Of a DNA stretch of 20,690 nt, positions 1 to 6,919 are shown one piece after another. The stretch covers positions 1 to 20,690 of the forward strand of contig JBPPMG010000543.1 in the NCBI GenBank assembly GCA_051305935.1. Reading direction: 5' to 3'. Source of the stretch: JACPDH01 sp051305935. Its GTDB lineage: Bacteria > Acidobacteriota > Thermoanaerobaculia > Gp7-AA8. The number at the start of each line of letters is the position of its first letter. Position 1 is the stretch's first letter. Under the pieces are notes generated by a model. That model saw nothing but the letters and a program-made list of their open reading frames with translations, did no database searches and was not told where the DNA came from. Position numbers and translations under genes: made by a program.

Positions 1-1
1 G

Positions 2-751
2 ACTCCTCCCCCGCGCGCGCCTTCGGGCGGTGGCGGAGTCCGGATCGGTGACTGGTTCAACGAAGCGTTCGATCGCGTGAAGCCGGCATGGGTCGAGTAC
101 TTCATCGCCGGCCTCGTCGTGCTGATCTGCATGGCGGTGTCCGCGGTGCTCTGCTACATCCCGTACTTCATCGTCGGCGGGCCGCTCATCGCGGGCCTCT
201 TCGTATTCGTCGCGAAGAAGATTCTCGGGATGCCCACCGAGGTCGGTGATGTCTTCAAGGGATTCCGGAAGTTCACCGAGACGATGCTGCTGTGGCTGGT
301 CATCGTGGGCCCGCCGCTCGTGATCATGATTCTCTTCTACGCCGGGCAGTTTGCGAGCCGCATGGGGCTCGGCAGCGTCGGCAACGCGCTGAGTGCCGTC
401 GCGGGATGCATCGGATGCATCGGCATCCCGGTGTTCGGAATCATCTACCCGATCGTGATGGGCACGCTCATGGTCTTCGCGTTCCCGCTCGTCCTCTTCC
501 GCAACATGGACGCAATGAGCGCGCTGAAGGAGAGCATCGCGAAGGTCAAGCCGGACTTCATGAACTTCCTTCTGCTCCTGCTCGCATGCTGGGCCGTATT
601 TCTCGTTGCGGAAATCGTCGGCCTGATCGCATGCCTGATCGGCGTGCTCGTCACGGTTCCCGTGGCGATGTGCGTGATGGTGATGGTCCAGCTCCAGGCG
701 TACCGCGACTTCTACGGTCTGACGCCCGAGAATCTCGAGCAGTACCGATAG
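2..751 (+). CDS. Polytopic membrane protein, 5' end outside window
   Basis: This is an uncharacterised integral membrane protein. The frame is open from base 2 without a stop, so the gene almost certainly starts before the window; the GTG at 77 is only the first start-like codon inside it. The upstream in-frame residues form a Pro/Gly-rich linker (PPPRAPSGGG) followed by VRIGDWFNEAF, which runs smoothly into the conserved-looking part. About five or six hydrophobic segments follow, with a Cys-containing AGCIGCIG stretch in the middle. A late amphipathic part (NMDAMSALKESIAKVKPDF) precedes the last helices. The C-terminus QAYRDFYGLTPEN is soluble. The arrangement resembles DUF-type membrane proteins with a cytoplasmic zinc-ribbon or linker N-terminus, but I do not recognise the family. 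Membrane nature is clear; function is unknown. A GC-rich hairpin follows the stop. Confidence 0.75.
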   Translation, partial: TPPPRAPSGGGGVRIGDWFNEAFDRVKPAWVEYFIAGLVVLICMAVSAVLCYIPYFIVGGPLIAGLFVFVAKKILGMPTEVGDVFKGFRKFTETMLLWLVIVGPPLVIMILFYAGQFASRMGLGSVGNALSAVAGCIGCIGIPVFGIIYPIVMGTLMVFAFPLVLFRNMDAMSALKESIAKVKPDFMNFLLLLLACWAVFLVAEIVGLIACLIGVLVTVPVAMCVMVMVQLQAYRDFYGLTPENLEQYR

Positions 752-764
752 TCGTCGTCTGATG

Positions 765-806
765 GCGCCGCGCCGCCGGGGGGAAGCAATCCCGTCGGCG
801 CGGCGC
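765..806 (+). terminator. GC-rich hairpin between two plus-strand genes
   Basis: Bases 765-775 (GCGCCGCGCCG) pair perfectly with 796-806 over 11 bp, and the loop contains a GGG/CCC inner pairing. It starts 13 bp after the stop of the membrane protein. The downstream T content is poor (TGCCGTTTC), so it is a weak candidate for intrinsic termination and may instead act as a 3' stability element. Its presence argues that the next gene starts at 816, downstream of it, and not at the in-frame ATG at 762. Confidence 0.4.
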
Positions 807-815
807 TGCCGTTTC

Positions 816-1247
816 ATGGACGCCTCGAAAGACCGGATCGACGCGGCGGCAGGCGCCGGATCGAGCTATCCCACCGCGGTCGCCTTCTGGGTTGGCGGAA
901 TCGTGGTCGCCGCGGTGACCGCCGCGTGGCTCGTCGCGCTCGGTCCCGGTGAATCGACCATCTGCCTCGTTCGGAACTGGACCGGATTTCCGTGTCCCGG
1001 ATGCGGTGTCACGCGTGCAATCGCGGCGATGCTGCGCGGCGCATGGGCAGAGGCGTTCGCTCTGCATCCGCTCGCTCCGGTTGCCGTCGCCGAAGCAGGC
1101 GTCGTCTGGGTGGCGTGGGGCGTGTCGCTCCTCCGCTTCCGCCGCGGCCTCGACGAGCGGAAGCTCGCGCTCCTGCTCCTCGCAAACCTCGTCGCGTTCG
1201 TCGTGCTCTGGATCGTGAGGGCGGCGATGGGGACGTTGCCAGGTTAG
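816..1247 (+). CDS. DUF2752 family membrane protein
   Basis: A small membrane protein of 143 residues. The diagnostic feature is the DUF2752 signature WTGFPCPGCGVTRA at about residues 55-68, with Cys60 and Cys63 in a CPGCG turn and a further Cys at about 50. One hydrophobic segment precedes it (about 20-43) and two follow (about 86-105 and 115-137). Function of the family is not established. An in-frame ATG exists at 762, but its extra 18 residues (Arg/Pro-rich) are encoded by the hairpin at 765-806 and look non-coding, so ATG 816 is preferred. Neither start has a Shine-Dalgarno sequence. The stop codon is followed at once by a short tandem repeat array shared with the convergent gene at 1347. 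Confidence 0.8.
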   Translation: MDASKDRIDAAAGAGSSYPTAVAFWVGGIVVAAVTAAWLVALGPGESTICLVRNWTGFPCPGCGVTRAIAAMLRGAWAEAFALHPLAPVAVAEAGVVWVAWGVSLLRFRRGLDERKLALLLLANLVAFVVLWIVRAAMGTLPG

Positions 1248-1250
1248 GCA

Positions 1251-1349
1251 GGAGGCGATGAGGCGATGAGGCGAGAGGCGATGAGAAAGCAAGGGTCTAC
1301 TCTCGTTGGCTGATCGCCTGTCGCCTGTCGCCTGTCGCCTCATCGCCTA
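1251..1349. repeat. Inverted pair of 7-8 bp tandem arrays between convergent genes
   Basis: The left half (1252-1285) is a run of GAGGCGAT / GAGGCGA units. The right half (1311-1349) is the inverse type, three TCGCCTG units followed by TCGCCTCATCGCCTA. The halves are imperfect reverse complements around a centre near 1300, so a transcript from either side could fold into a hairpin of about 95 nt. The left array starts one or two bases after the plus-strand stop. The right array runs into the TAG of the minus-strand gene ending at 1347. It may serve as a bidirectional terminator or 3' stabiliser, though no U-tract is visible. Confidence 0.75.
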
Positions 1350-2297
1350 CTCTCTCAGCTTCATCCACGTGTCGAGATGATGGATGGCGAAGCCGGCGAA
1401 GGCGCGGTTGCCGGCGAGGGCCTTTTCGACTTTCGCGATCTCTCGAGTCAACGCGGCGTTCCCTTCCTGCAGGAACGTCACCTTCGACGGCTCGCTGTCG
1501 CCCGTTTCCAGGCCGATCACGACCCGCTTGCCATGCGCGGCGGCCCAGGCGATCTCGTTTTCCGCGTGACGCAGAATTCCGTCACGCCCGTCGGCCGTGT
1601 CGCGGTAGTCCATCAGTACCGCCACGTCGAGCGTCGACTGAACGTGCTCGTTCATCGGGGCGAGCGAACCGCGCCACTCCACCTCGTAGCCGTCGAGCCA
1701 GAACGGGACGGCGGCGCTCATCTCGAGCCCCGAGTCGTCCGCGATCTTCATCCACTCGTCGAGCCGCTCGAGGAACAGAACGGAGAGTCCGAGCCGGTCG
1801 GTCTTCCACGCGTCGAGCATGTGAGGCTCGATGTCGAAATGCGCCCCGGTGAAACGCTCCTCGGATTTCGAGGTGTCGTTGTAGTGGAGCACCCGCCGGA
1901 GCATCGCACGAGCCGCCTTGCGCTTCTCCGGAAGGACGTACGTTTCTGTCTGCAGGAAATAGGAGCCGAGCAGCGCATGGGTGTCGATCCCGCAGCTCCG
2001 AAGCTCGGACACCAGGGAACGGTAGAGCGCCGGCGTTTCGCGGATGGGGTTTCGTCCCTTGTACTCGTCGGCGTAGAGATAGACGCGATCGACACTCCGT
2101 TCGCGCAGAAAGCGAATGATCCTCGCTCGGTATGCGGCGTCGTCGAGCATCTGGAACGTCTCGGGCTCCCAGATCCAGACTGCCCGTGAAGCGCTCGCAG
2201 GAGCAGCCGCGGCGGGAGGTCCGATCGCGACCAGCACGGCTGTCAGGATCGGAAGCGTTGCGAGAGCGCGAAGCAGCCGCGCGAATGGCTGGCTCAT
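1347..2297 (-). CDS. Secreted TIM-barrel-like protein, function unknown
   Basis: A 316-residue exported protein. Residues 1-36 form a signal peptide: Arg-containing n-region, hydrophobic ATLPILTAVLVAIG core, and an Ala-rich AAAAPASA cleavage region. The mature part alternates predicted strands and helices in the manner of a glycoside-hydrolase-like (beta/alpha)8 barrel. Telling strands are VDRVYLYADE (about 69-78), IDTHALLGSYF (about 104-114), FTGAHFDIEPH (about 149-159, with Asp155 and Glu157 as catalytic-looking acids), LEMSAAVPFWLDG (about 191-203), VAVLMDYRD (about 225-233) and KRVVIGLETG (about 257-266). The pattern recalls GH18-like and glycosyl-hydrolase-like barrels, but I cannot assign a substrate. 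It is last in an apparent four-gene minus-strand unit, 49 bp after the DUF3465 gene. Its start codon lies inside a perfect 16-bp palindrome. Confidence 0.75.
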   Translation of the reverse strand: MSQPFARLLRALATLPILTAVLVAIGPPAAAAPASASRAVWIWEPETFQMLDDAAYRARIIRFLRERSVDRVYLYADEYKGRNPIRETPALYRSLVSELRSCGIDTHALLGSYFLQTETYVLPEKRKAARAMLRRVLHYNDTSKSEERFTGAHFDIEPHMLDAWKTDRLGLSVLFLERLDEWMKIADDSGLEMSAAVPFWLDGYEVEWRGSLAPMNEHVQSTLDVAVLMDYRDTADGRDGILRHAENEIAWAAAHGKRVVIGLETGDSEPSKVTFLQEGNAALTREIAKVEKALAGNRAFAGFAIHHLDTWMKLRE

Positions 2298-2306
2298 CGA
2301 TGAGCC
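2291..2306. other. Perfect 16-bp palindrome over a start codon
   Basis: Bases 2291-2306 read GGCTCATCGATGAGCC, a perfect palindrome containing the start codon of the minus-strand gene (ATG at 2297-2295). It could form a small hairpin over the initiation site or be a dimeric protein site. Chance cannot be excluded. Confidence 0.35.
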
Positions 2307-2346
2307 GTAACGCTCGCCCGGCTCTTTCCGATTTCACGCCGTGCCG

Positions 2347-2874
2347 TCACTCGTACACCTCGTCACCGAGTCGTATCCAGCCGCCGCGCCCGCCCCTCGG
2401 GTCGTGATGCGTCCAGTGGACCAGCCCGCCCTTCTGGTTCCAGACGTACTCGCCTCGGAACGAGACCTCGTCACCCCGGTCGAGTGGCACGCGCGGCGCG
2501 AGGTCGATGTTGTGCGAGACCAGCACCGTCAGCTTCCGGTCGATCCGGACGATGAATTTCTGATGGCGCGAGCCTTCGCGATCGTCAGGCAGCGTCGCCT
2601 CGACGGTGCCCGATCCTTCGACCCAGACGTCCGATTGTCGTTTTCCGAACGCTTCGGCGACTGAGCCGTCTCCGCCCAGCGGCACCGAAGCCGGTTCAGC
2701 CGCGGGTGATTTCGAAGACGTTGGCCGTTCCGGTTTCGCCGCCGTCGCCGAAGCGGTGGTTCGCGCCGCGGGTGGAGCGGGAGCTGCGTCGCGCTCCTCC
2801 CCGACGTAGCGAAACAGAAAGACGACCGCGAGAGCGGCGACGACGAACACGATCCGAATGGGTGATCGGCGCAT
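2347..2874 (-). CDS. DUF3465 domain protein, membrane-anchored
   Basis: A 175-residue protein with one N-terminal membrane segment (IRIVFVVAALAVVFLFRYV, about 7-25). An Ala/Pro/Ser/Thr-rich linker of about 60 residues follows. The C-terminal domain (about 85-175) carries hallmarks of DUF3465: VEGSGTVEATLPDD, RHQKFIVRI, LVSHNIDLAPRVPLDRGD, and GEYVWNQKGGLVHWTHHDPRG. This is a small beta-rich domain, probably exposed outside the cytoplasmic membrane; its role is not known. The frame stays open to 3003, but that extension overlaps the 3' end of the MoeB gene and looks non-coding. The start MRRSPIRIV at 2874 gives a clean signal anchor. The gap to MoeB is 49 bp and to the next gene 49 bp, consistent with one operon. 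No Shine-Dalgarno sequence is visible. Confidence 0.8.
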   Translation of the reverse strand: MRRSPIRIVFVVAALAVVFLFRYVGEERDAAPAPPAARTTASATAAKPERPTSSKSPAAEPASVPLGGDGSVAEAFGKRQSDVWVEGSGTVEATLPDDREGSRHQKFIVRIDRKLTVLVSHNIDLAPRVPLDRGDEVSFRGEYVWNQKGGLVHWTHHDPRGGRGGWIRLGDEVYE

Positions 2875-2923
2875 GGGAGCTCTGGCTGATACCGGACGGA
2901 CGCGCTCGCGGGACTCGGAGCGC

Positions 2924-4042
2924 TCAACGTTCGATCGGCAGACCCTCCTCGGTCCAGCGACGCATTCCACCGATGAGATTGCGCGTCTTCGAGAAGCCGG
3001 CATCGCGAAGGATCTTCGTCGCGTGCGCGCTGCGAACTCCCGTGGCGCAGTAACAGACCACCTCTTCCCCGGGGGCCAGCTCGTCGATCCTGCGCGGAAG
3101 ATCGCGCAGCGGTATCAGGTCGGCGCCTGCGATGCGCCCCATTTGCCACTCCGTCGGCTCGCGAACGTCGACGAGGCGCGGCGCGCCGAGCTTCCCGAGG
3201 ACCGCTGCGAGCTCTCTCGGCGTCACCTCGGGGCCGTCGTGGCGCGCGCCCGTGCCGCAGAACGCCTCGTAGTCGACCAGCTCGCGGACCGACGGATTCG
3301 GTCCGCAGACCACGCACTCCGGGTTCTTCGGAACGCGCAGCTCCCGGAACGACATCCGCATGATGTCGACGAGCAGCATCCGGCCGACGAGCAGGTCACC
3401 CCGCTCGATCAGCAGCTTGATCGCCTCGGCGGCCTGGATCACGCCGACCAGGCCCGGCACCACGCCGAGCACTCCGCCTTCCTCGCACGACGGGACGAGC
3501 CCGGGAGGCGGAGGCTGCGAGTACATGCAGCGGTAGCATGGCCCGTTAGGCGGCCAGAACACGGACGCCTGTCCAACGAACCGGAAGATCGAGCCGTAGA
3601 CGTTCGGCTTGCCGAGAAGCACGCAGGCGTCGTTGACGAGATAGCGCGTCGGGAAATTGTCGCTCGCGTCGAGCACGACGTCGTACGGGCGAAGCACGTC
3701 GAGCGCGTTCGAGGAAGTCAGGCGCAACTCGTGAGTGACGATCTCGATCGCCGGGTTTAGCTCGCGCAGCCGCCGTGCCGCAGACTCGATCTTCGGCTTG
3801 CCCACCGAGGGCGTGTCGAACAGGATCTGCCGCTGAAGGTTCGAGATGTCGAGGCGATCGAATTCTACGAGGCCGATCCTGCCGACGCCGGCTGCCGCGA
3901 GGTAGAGAGACGCCGGGCTGCCGAGCCCCCCTGCTCCGACCACGAGCACGGAGCCCGCGCGCAGCTTCTCCTGGCCTTCCACGCCCATTTCGGGCAGCGA
4001 GATGTGGCGCGCGTAGCGCTGGAGTTCGTCGTTCGAGAGCAT
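2924..4042 (-). CDS. moeB: MoeB/ThiF-type adenylyltransferase fused to rhodanese
   Basis: An E1-like enzyme that adenylates the C-terminal glycine of a ubiquitin-fold sulfur carrier (MoaD, ThiS or CysO type), with a C-terminal rhodanese domain for sulfur transfer. Residues 1-250 are the ThiF/MoeB domain: start LQRYARHISLPEMG, nucleotide loop GAGGLGSP (36-43), FDRLDISNLQRQ (61-72), DASDNFPTRYLVND (125-138), zinc ligands Cys169/Cys172 and Cys243/Cys246, and Cys186 in the SCEEGGVLG loop. The rhodanese part spans about 272-372, with active-site Cys332 in CATGVR. The architecture is that of MOCS3/MoeZ (MoeBR). At 372 residues it is full length. No sulfur-carrier or molybdopterin gene is in the window, so the pathway (molybdopterin, thiamine, cysteine or thiolation) cannot be settled from context. 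Confidence 0.92.
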   Translation of the reverse strand: MLSNDELQRYARHISLPEMGVEGQEKLRAGSVLVVGAGGLGSPASLYLAAAGVGRIGLVEFDRLDISNLQRQILFDTPSVGKPKIESAARRLRELNPAIEIVTHELRLTSSNALDVLRPYDVVLDASDNFPTRYLVNDACVLLGKPNVYGSIFRFVGQASVFWPPNGPCYRCMYSQPPPPGLVPSCEEGGVLGVVPGLVGVIQAAEAIKLLIERGDLLVGRMLLVDIMRMSFRELRVPKNPECVVCGPNPSVRELVDYEAFCGTGARHDGPEVTPRELAAVLGKLGAPRLVDVREPTEWQMGRIAGADLIPLRDLPRRIDELAPGEEVVCYCATGVRSAHATKILRDAGFSKTRNLIGGMRRWTEEGLPIER

Positions 4043-4109
4043 CGCGTAATCCAGGCGCCGAGACGCGGGCGGGGGGAGCGCGCGGTGGCGATCGTCCCGC
4101 CGCGAGGGT

Positions 4110-4814
4110 CTACTTCTTCCGTTTGACGAGCTGTTTGACCTCGTCGTTTCCGAGAGGGCTGTGGGCCGCGACGATCACCGCCGCCGTCCCTTCGTTGAAG
4201 AGCGGGATGTTGAACCGGATCGCGAGCGTGCCGTCACCCAGCGTGTGACCGCGGAACAGTACTCGGGGCGGCTCGACCGTCGAGATCATCTTCACCTCGA
4301 TCTGCGCAGCCTCGATCGCCGACTGCGACAGGCTCTTGCGCGCCGCGATCCGCATCTCGACCGACGAGCCGCTCACGAAGTCGCAGGGGCTGAGAATCGA
4401 GAGCTCGAGATGCTCGCTCTCGGCTTCGGCGGCGAGATAGTCGAGGATTACCTGGTCGAGCGTCTTGTCCTCGGACGGGGACTCGACCGCCGCCTGGGGC
4501 GTGGGCGTGGCTGCGATCGTCTTGCCTGCCTGCGTAATCGTCTTCTTGCCCGGCGCGATCACGAGCGCGTCGAACTTGCCCCGCTTGATCGCGGCGATCA
4601 TCGTTCGGTGCTGATGCTCCATCAGCGTACCGATCTCCGTCTCGCCGATGCCGTCCTTCATCTTGTCGGCATACGAGGTCTTCTTCGAGGCGAGGATCTC
4701 ACCACCCACGTAGACCAGCGACTCGATGTAGGGGTTGGCAAGCCCCTTGTCCTCGGTCTGGATGTGGTAGACCTTCTCGTTGTGCTTGATGTCGGTGTTG
4801 AAGCCGGTGATCAC
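4110..4814 (-). CDS. Conserved-looking protein of unknown function
   Basis: A soluble 234-residue protein that I cannot assign to a named family. It begins GTG (MITGFNTDIKHNEKVYHIQTED). The N-terminal half (about 1-85) looks like a compact mixed domain: IESLVYVGGEILASKKTSY is followed by an acidic/His segment (GETEIGTLMEHQHRTM). A Thr/Ala/Pro linker lies at about 95-115. The C-terminal half (about 115-225) contains beta-strand-like stretches (HLELSILSPCDFVSGSSVEMRIAA, PPRVLFRGHTLGDGTLAIRFNIP) resembling an immunoglobulin-like fold, and the tail is basic (VKQLVKRKK). It has no signal peptide or membrane segment. It is the first gene of the minus-strand unit leading to moeB, 67 bp upstream of it. 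The GTG start is supported only by the good N-terminal sequence; there is no Shine-Dalgarno match. Confidence 0.7.
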   Translation of the reverse strand: MITGFNTDIKHNEKVYHIQTEDKGLANPYIESLVYVGGEILASKKTSYADKMKDGIGETEIGTLMEHQHRTMIAAIKRGKFDALVIAPGKKTITQAGKTIAATPTPQAAVESPSEDKTLDQVILDYLAAEAESEHLELSILSPCDFVSGSSVEMRIAARKSLSQSAIEAAQIEVKMISTVEPPRVLFRGHTLGDGTLAIRFNIPLFNEGTAAVIVAAHSPLGNDEVKQLVKRKK

Positions 4815-4856
4815 AGGAGGCGCACCTTCGAATCGCCTGAGCCGACACAGCTTAGC

Positions 4857-4898
4857 AAAAAACGGGGATCAAAGGCCAAGGGCGGAAACACCCTCGGC
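4857..4898 (-). terminator. Possible terminator after thioesterase gene
   Basis: On the minus strand, GCCGAGGG (4898-4891) can pair with CCCTTGGC (4882-4875) over 8 bp with one G-T pair. A run of six T follows at 4862-4857. The T-run lies about 12 nt beyond the stem, farther than in a classical intrinsic terminator, so the call is weak. Confidence 0.3.
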
Positions 4899-4904
4899 TC
4901 CGAA

Positions 4905-5351
4905 TCAGCCGGCCACACTCTGAAACGCCGCGATGCGCGCGCGAAGCTCGTCCGAGATCGAAATCTTGCGGCGCTCCTGCCAGGAGTAGAGAACGACCAC
5001 GACCTTGCCGGTCGCTGCGATTTCGCCCGTCGATGAGTTCCCGACTTCGTAGACGAAATCGAGCGAGGAGTTCCGCAGCTCGGAAACGCGCACGCGGATG
5101 TGTACGAGGTCCATCATTTTCAGCTCGCGGCGGAAATCGCACTCGGCGCGGGCGACGATGAACCCGAGCGACGTCGGATCGACGGCGCCTTCCATTTCGA
5201 GCCAGTACTTCGTGCGCGCCCACTCGAAGTAGGCGAAGTAGACCGCGTTGTTGACGTGGCCCATCGCGTCGAGATCCTGCCAGGTAACCTCGTGCGGGAC
5301 GACGTACCAGCCGTTCTCCCAGCCGCAGACGCTTGGTGTCGGTTTTGCCAT
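4905..5351 (-). CDS. Acyl-CoA thioesterase, 4HBT/hotdog family
   Basis: A 148-residue single hotdog-fold thioesterase that would hydrolyse an acyl-CoA or acyl-ACP. The family signature is at residues 26-45: DLDAMGHVNNAVYFAYFEWA, with acidic residues Asp26/Asp28 before GHVNN and the following YFEWAR helix. Further typical parts are FIVARAECDFRREL, HIRVRVSELRNSSLDFVYEV and GEIAATGKVVVVLYSW. Length matches YbgC/4HBT proteins. The frame is open upstream to 5468, but that part overlaps the divergent gene's start region. MAKPTPSV at 5351 is the natural start, 15 nt downstream of a GATAAT box. It has no Shine-Dalgarno sequence. The gene is divergent from the SpoIIAA-like gene with a 76-bp shared gap. 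The physiological substrate is not deducible. Confidence 0.88.
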   Translation of the reverse strand: MAKPTPSVCGWENGWYVVPHEVTWQDLDAMGHVNNAVYFAYFEWARTKYWLEMEGAVDPTSLGFIVARAECDFRRELKMMDLVHIRVRVSELRNSSLDFVYEVGNSSTGEIAATGKVVVVLYSWQERRKISISDELRARIAAFQSVAG

Positions 5352-5366
5352 CGGTGGAATCGGGAA

Positions 5367-5372
5367 ATTATC
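5367..5372 (-). promoter_or_regulatory. Candidate -10 box for the thioesterase gene
   Basis: GATAAT on the minus strand ends 15 nt before the ATG at 5351, which would give a very short 5' leader of about 8 nt. No -35 TTGACA-like hexamer is evident at 16-18 nt. The gene lacks a Shine-Dalgarno sequence, which fits a short-leader message. Confidence 0.35.
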
Positions 5373-5413
5373 GCACGACCCAGGGCGGATTCCGGTGGCG
5401 CCCCGGCTGATGT

Positions 5414-5419
5414 TACCCT
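5414..5419 (+). promoter_or_regulatory. Candidate leaderless -10 box (TACCCT)
   Basis: TACCCT fits the TANNNT form and ends 8 nt before the ATG at 5428. This is the spacing expected if transcription starts at or next to the start codon. There is no Shine-Dalgarno sequence. Confidence 0.3.
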
Positions 5420-5427
5420 GCCCCGAA

Positions 5428-5796
5428 ATGGCGACGACGCGTTTCATCGAGCACGATGGGATTCCCATCCTCGAGATCGATTTCTCCAGCTGTCGTGGCC
5501 CGGAGTATCAGCGTCGCATCGACGAGGCCGCGGCCGTGATCCGTGCACAGCCGGAAGACTCGCTTCTCACGCTTACGATCGTGACCGGGGCCGAGTACAG
5601 CGCGGCCATCATGGAAGTCATGCGTCCCTATGTCGCCGCCAACAAGCCGTATGTCCGCTTCGGCGCCGTCGTCGGTCTCGGGCATCTCGAGAAGGCCATC
5701 GCTCCGGTGAATCGCCTCACCGGACGGGAGCTCGCAACGTTCGACGATGCCGAGGACGCGAAGGCCTGGCTCGTCGAGCGCTGGCGCGAGTCGTAG
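5428..5796 (+). CDS. SpoIIAA-like (STAS-related) protein
   Basis: A 122-residue soluble protein with the pattern of the SpoIIAA-like family (distant STAS fold): IPILEIDFSSCRG near the start, EYQRRIDEAAAVIRAQPEDS, a central strand LLTLTIVTGAE, the helix IMEVMRPYVAANKP, and YVRFGAVVGLGHLEKAIAPVNRLTGRELATFDDAEDAKAWLVE to the end. Family members are thought to bind small or lipid ligands or to act in regulation; no direct function can be given. ATG 5428 is chosen because translation upstream of it would run over the divergent promoter region. The protein is preceded by TACCCT and no Shine-Dalgarno sequence, suggesting leaderless translation. It ends 71 bp before the amidase gene on the same strand. 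Confidence 0.75.
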   Translation: MATTRFIEHDGIPILEIDFSSCRGPEYQRRIDEAAAVIRAQPEDSLLTLTIVTGAEYSAAIMEVMRPYVAANKPYVRFGAVVGLGHLEKAIAPVNRLTGRELATFDDAEDAKAWLVERWRES

Positions 5797-5854
5797 CGCG
5801 CGCGTGTTGCGCGGCTGGCGCGGCGCCGTCATCCCCACCTCACCACAGGCGTGC

Positions 5855-5860
5855 TATCGT
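5855..5860 (+). promoter_or_regulatory. Candidate leaderless -10 box (TATCGT)
   Basis: TATCGT ends exactly 7 nt before the ATG at 5868. A TANNNT box at this distance is the arrangement known for leaderless transcripts. There is no Shine-Dalgarno sequence and no obvious -35 hexamer. Confidence 0.35.
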
Positions 5861-5867
5861 TTCGCGC

Positions 5868-6680
5868 ATGAGGCGTTTTCTCGCCGCCGCGGTACAGATG
5901 ACCTCGACCGAGGATCGTGCGCGGAACCTCGAAGCGGCGTTCTCGCTGGTCGACCGGGCCGTCGATCGAGGCGCCGAGTTCGTCGCGCTTCCCGAGAACG
6001 TCGACATGATCGGACCGCACGGGCCGAAGGTCGAGGCCGCCGAGGCGCTCGACGGTCCCACCTTCGCGGCGTTCAAGGCAAAGGCCCGCGAGAAGAAGAT
6101 CTGGCTCCTCGCAGGCTCGATCGCGGAAGTGTCGAGTCTGCCCGGGAAGGCGCGAAATACCTCGGCGCTCTTCAGTCCGGAAGGGAAGCGCGTCGCGATC
6201 TATCGCAAGATCCATCTGTTCGACGTCGACCTGGCCGACGGGACGCGATTCCGCGAGAGCGACGTCGTCGAGGCCGGCACCGACGTGGTCATCGCGAAGA
6301 CGAAGCTCGCCACGTTCGGGCTCTCGATCTGCTACGACCTGCGTTTTCCCGAGCTCTACCGCGCGCTCGCGGTGAATAAGGCGGAGGTGCTGCTCGTACC
6401 TTCGGCCTTCACCCAGCAGACGGGCAAGGATCACTGGGAAGTGCTGCTCCGCGCCCGCGCGATCGAGAACACCTCGTGGGTGATCGCACCGGCACAGACG
6501 GGAGATCACGGACGAGGCCGGAGGAGCTACGGCCACGCGATGATCGTCGACCCATGGGGAGTCGTAGTCGCGCAGTGCTCCGAAGGGACCGGATTCTGCA
6601 TGGCCGAGATCGATCCCGCCGCCCTCGAGTCGACGCGAGCGGCGATACCGTCGCTGAAGCATCGGAAGCTGGTCTATTAG
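5868..6680 (+). CDS. Nit1-type carbon-nitrogen hydrolase (amidase)
   Basis: A 270-residue cytosolic amidase of the nitrilase superfamily. The catalytic triad is visible: Glu43 in VALPENVD, Lys114 in YRKIHLFDVD, Cys155 in LSICYDLRFPELYRAL. The segments KARNTSALFSPEG, HWEVLLRARAIENTSWV, SYGHAMIVDPWG and PSLKHRKL match the Nit1 branch (deaminated glutathione amidase), which repairs the faulty product of aminotransferases acting on glutathione. The related omega-amidase (Nit2) is a second possibility. The sequence differs clearly from the beta-ureidopropionase at 11420. The frame is open far upstream (to 5100), but that region covers other genes; ATG 5868 gives a full-length family member. A stop codon (TAG) leads directly into a heptamer repeat array. 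Confidence 0.88.
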   Translation: MRRFLAAAVQMTSTEDRARNLEAAFSLVDRAVDRGAEFVALPENVDMIGPHGPKVEAAEALDGPTFAAFKAKAREKKIWLLAGSIAEVSSLPGKARNTSALFSPEGKRVAIYRKIHLFDVDLADGTRFRESDVVEAGTDVVIAKTKLATFGLSICYDLRFPELYRALAVNKAEVLLVPSAFTQQTGKDHWEVLLRARAIENTSWVIAPAQTGDHGRGRRSYGHAMIVDPWGVVVAQCSEGTGFCMAEIDPAALESTRAAIPSLKHRKLVY

Positions 6681-6919
6681 GAGTTGTTAGTTGTTGGTTG
6701 TTAGTCGTTAGACGTTTTGCGCAAGACGTGCGTTCGTCCGCACCTGGCGCGAGTGAGCACCTAACAACAACGAGCCAATCCTTATGGATACGCTGCAATC
6801 GAGTTCAGAATCTCCGGTTCAAGACGAGACGCATCCCCCGTGCAGCCACGCAACCCGTCTAACAACTAACAACTAACAACTAACAACTGACAACTGACAA
6901 CCAACAACTAACAACCAAA
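6681..6919. repeat. Inverted heptamer arrays (AACAACT type) filling a spacer
   Basis: The left array, 6681-6711, starts right after the amidase stop and is the reverse-complement type (about four units of TTGTTAG / TTGTTGG). The right array, 6861-6916, has eight exact-period heptamers in a row: AACAACT x4, GACAACT, GACAACC, AACAACT, AACAACC. It ends 3 nt before the ATG of the HerA-like gene. Between them (6712-6860) lie a near-palindrome ACGTTTTGCGCAAGACGT (6711-6728) and a small GTGCG/CGCAC hairpin, with no open reading frame of note. No Shine-Dalgarno or promoter is evident, so the A-rich array itself is the 5' flank of the next gene. Confidence 0.85.

Noticed and set aside
5100..5867. Upstream extension of the Nit1-type amidase
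   Set aside because: The extra 256 codons cover the thioesterase gene, a divergent promoter region and the SpoIIAA-like gene, and have shadow-type composition; the family begins at MRRFLAAAVQM.
5868..6680. Second beta-ureidopropionase
   Set aside because: The catalytic-site contexts (KIHLFDVD, CYDLRFPELYR) are those of Nit1-type amidases, and the gene is far from the pyrimidine cluster.
6681..6860. Integron attC-like site (GTTAG ... CCTAAC around hairpins)
   Set aside because: The boxes are in the wrong order for attC (RYYYAAC should come first), no integrase is present, and the GTTAG words belong to the heptamer array.
6861..6916. CRISPR array
   Set aside because: The repeat unit is 7 bp without spacers, and no cas genes are present.
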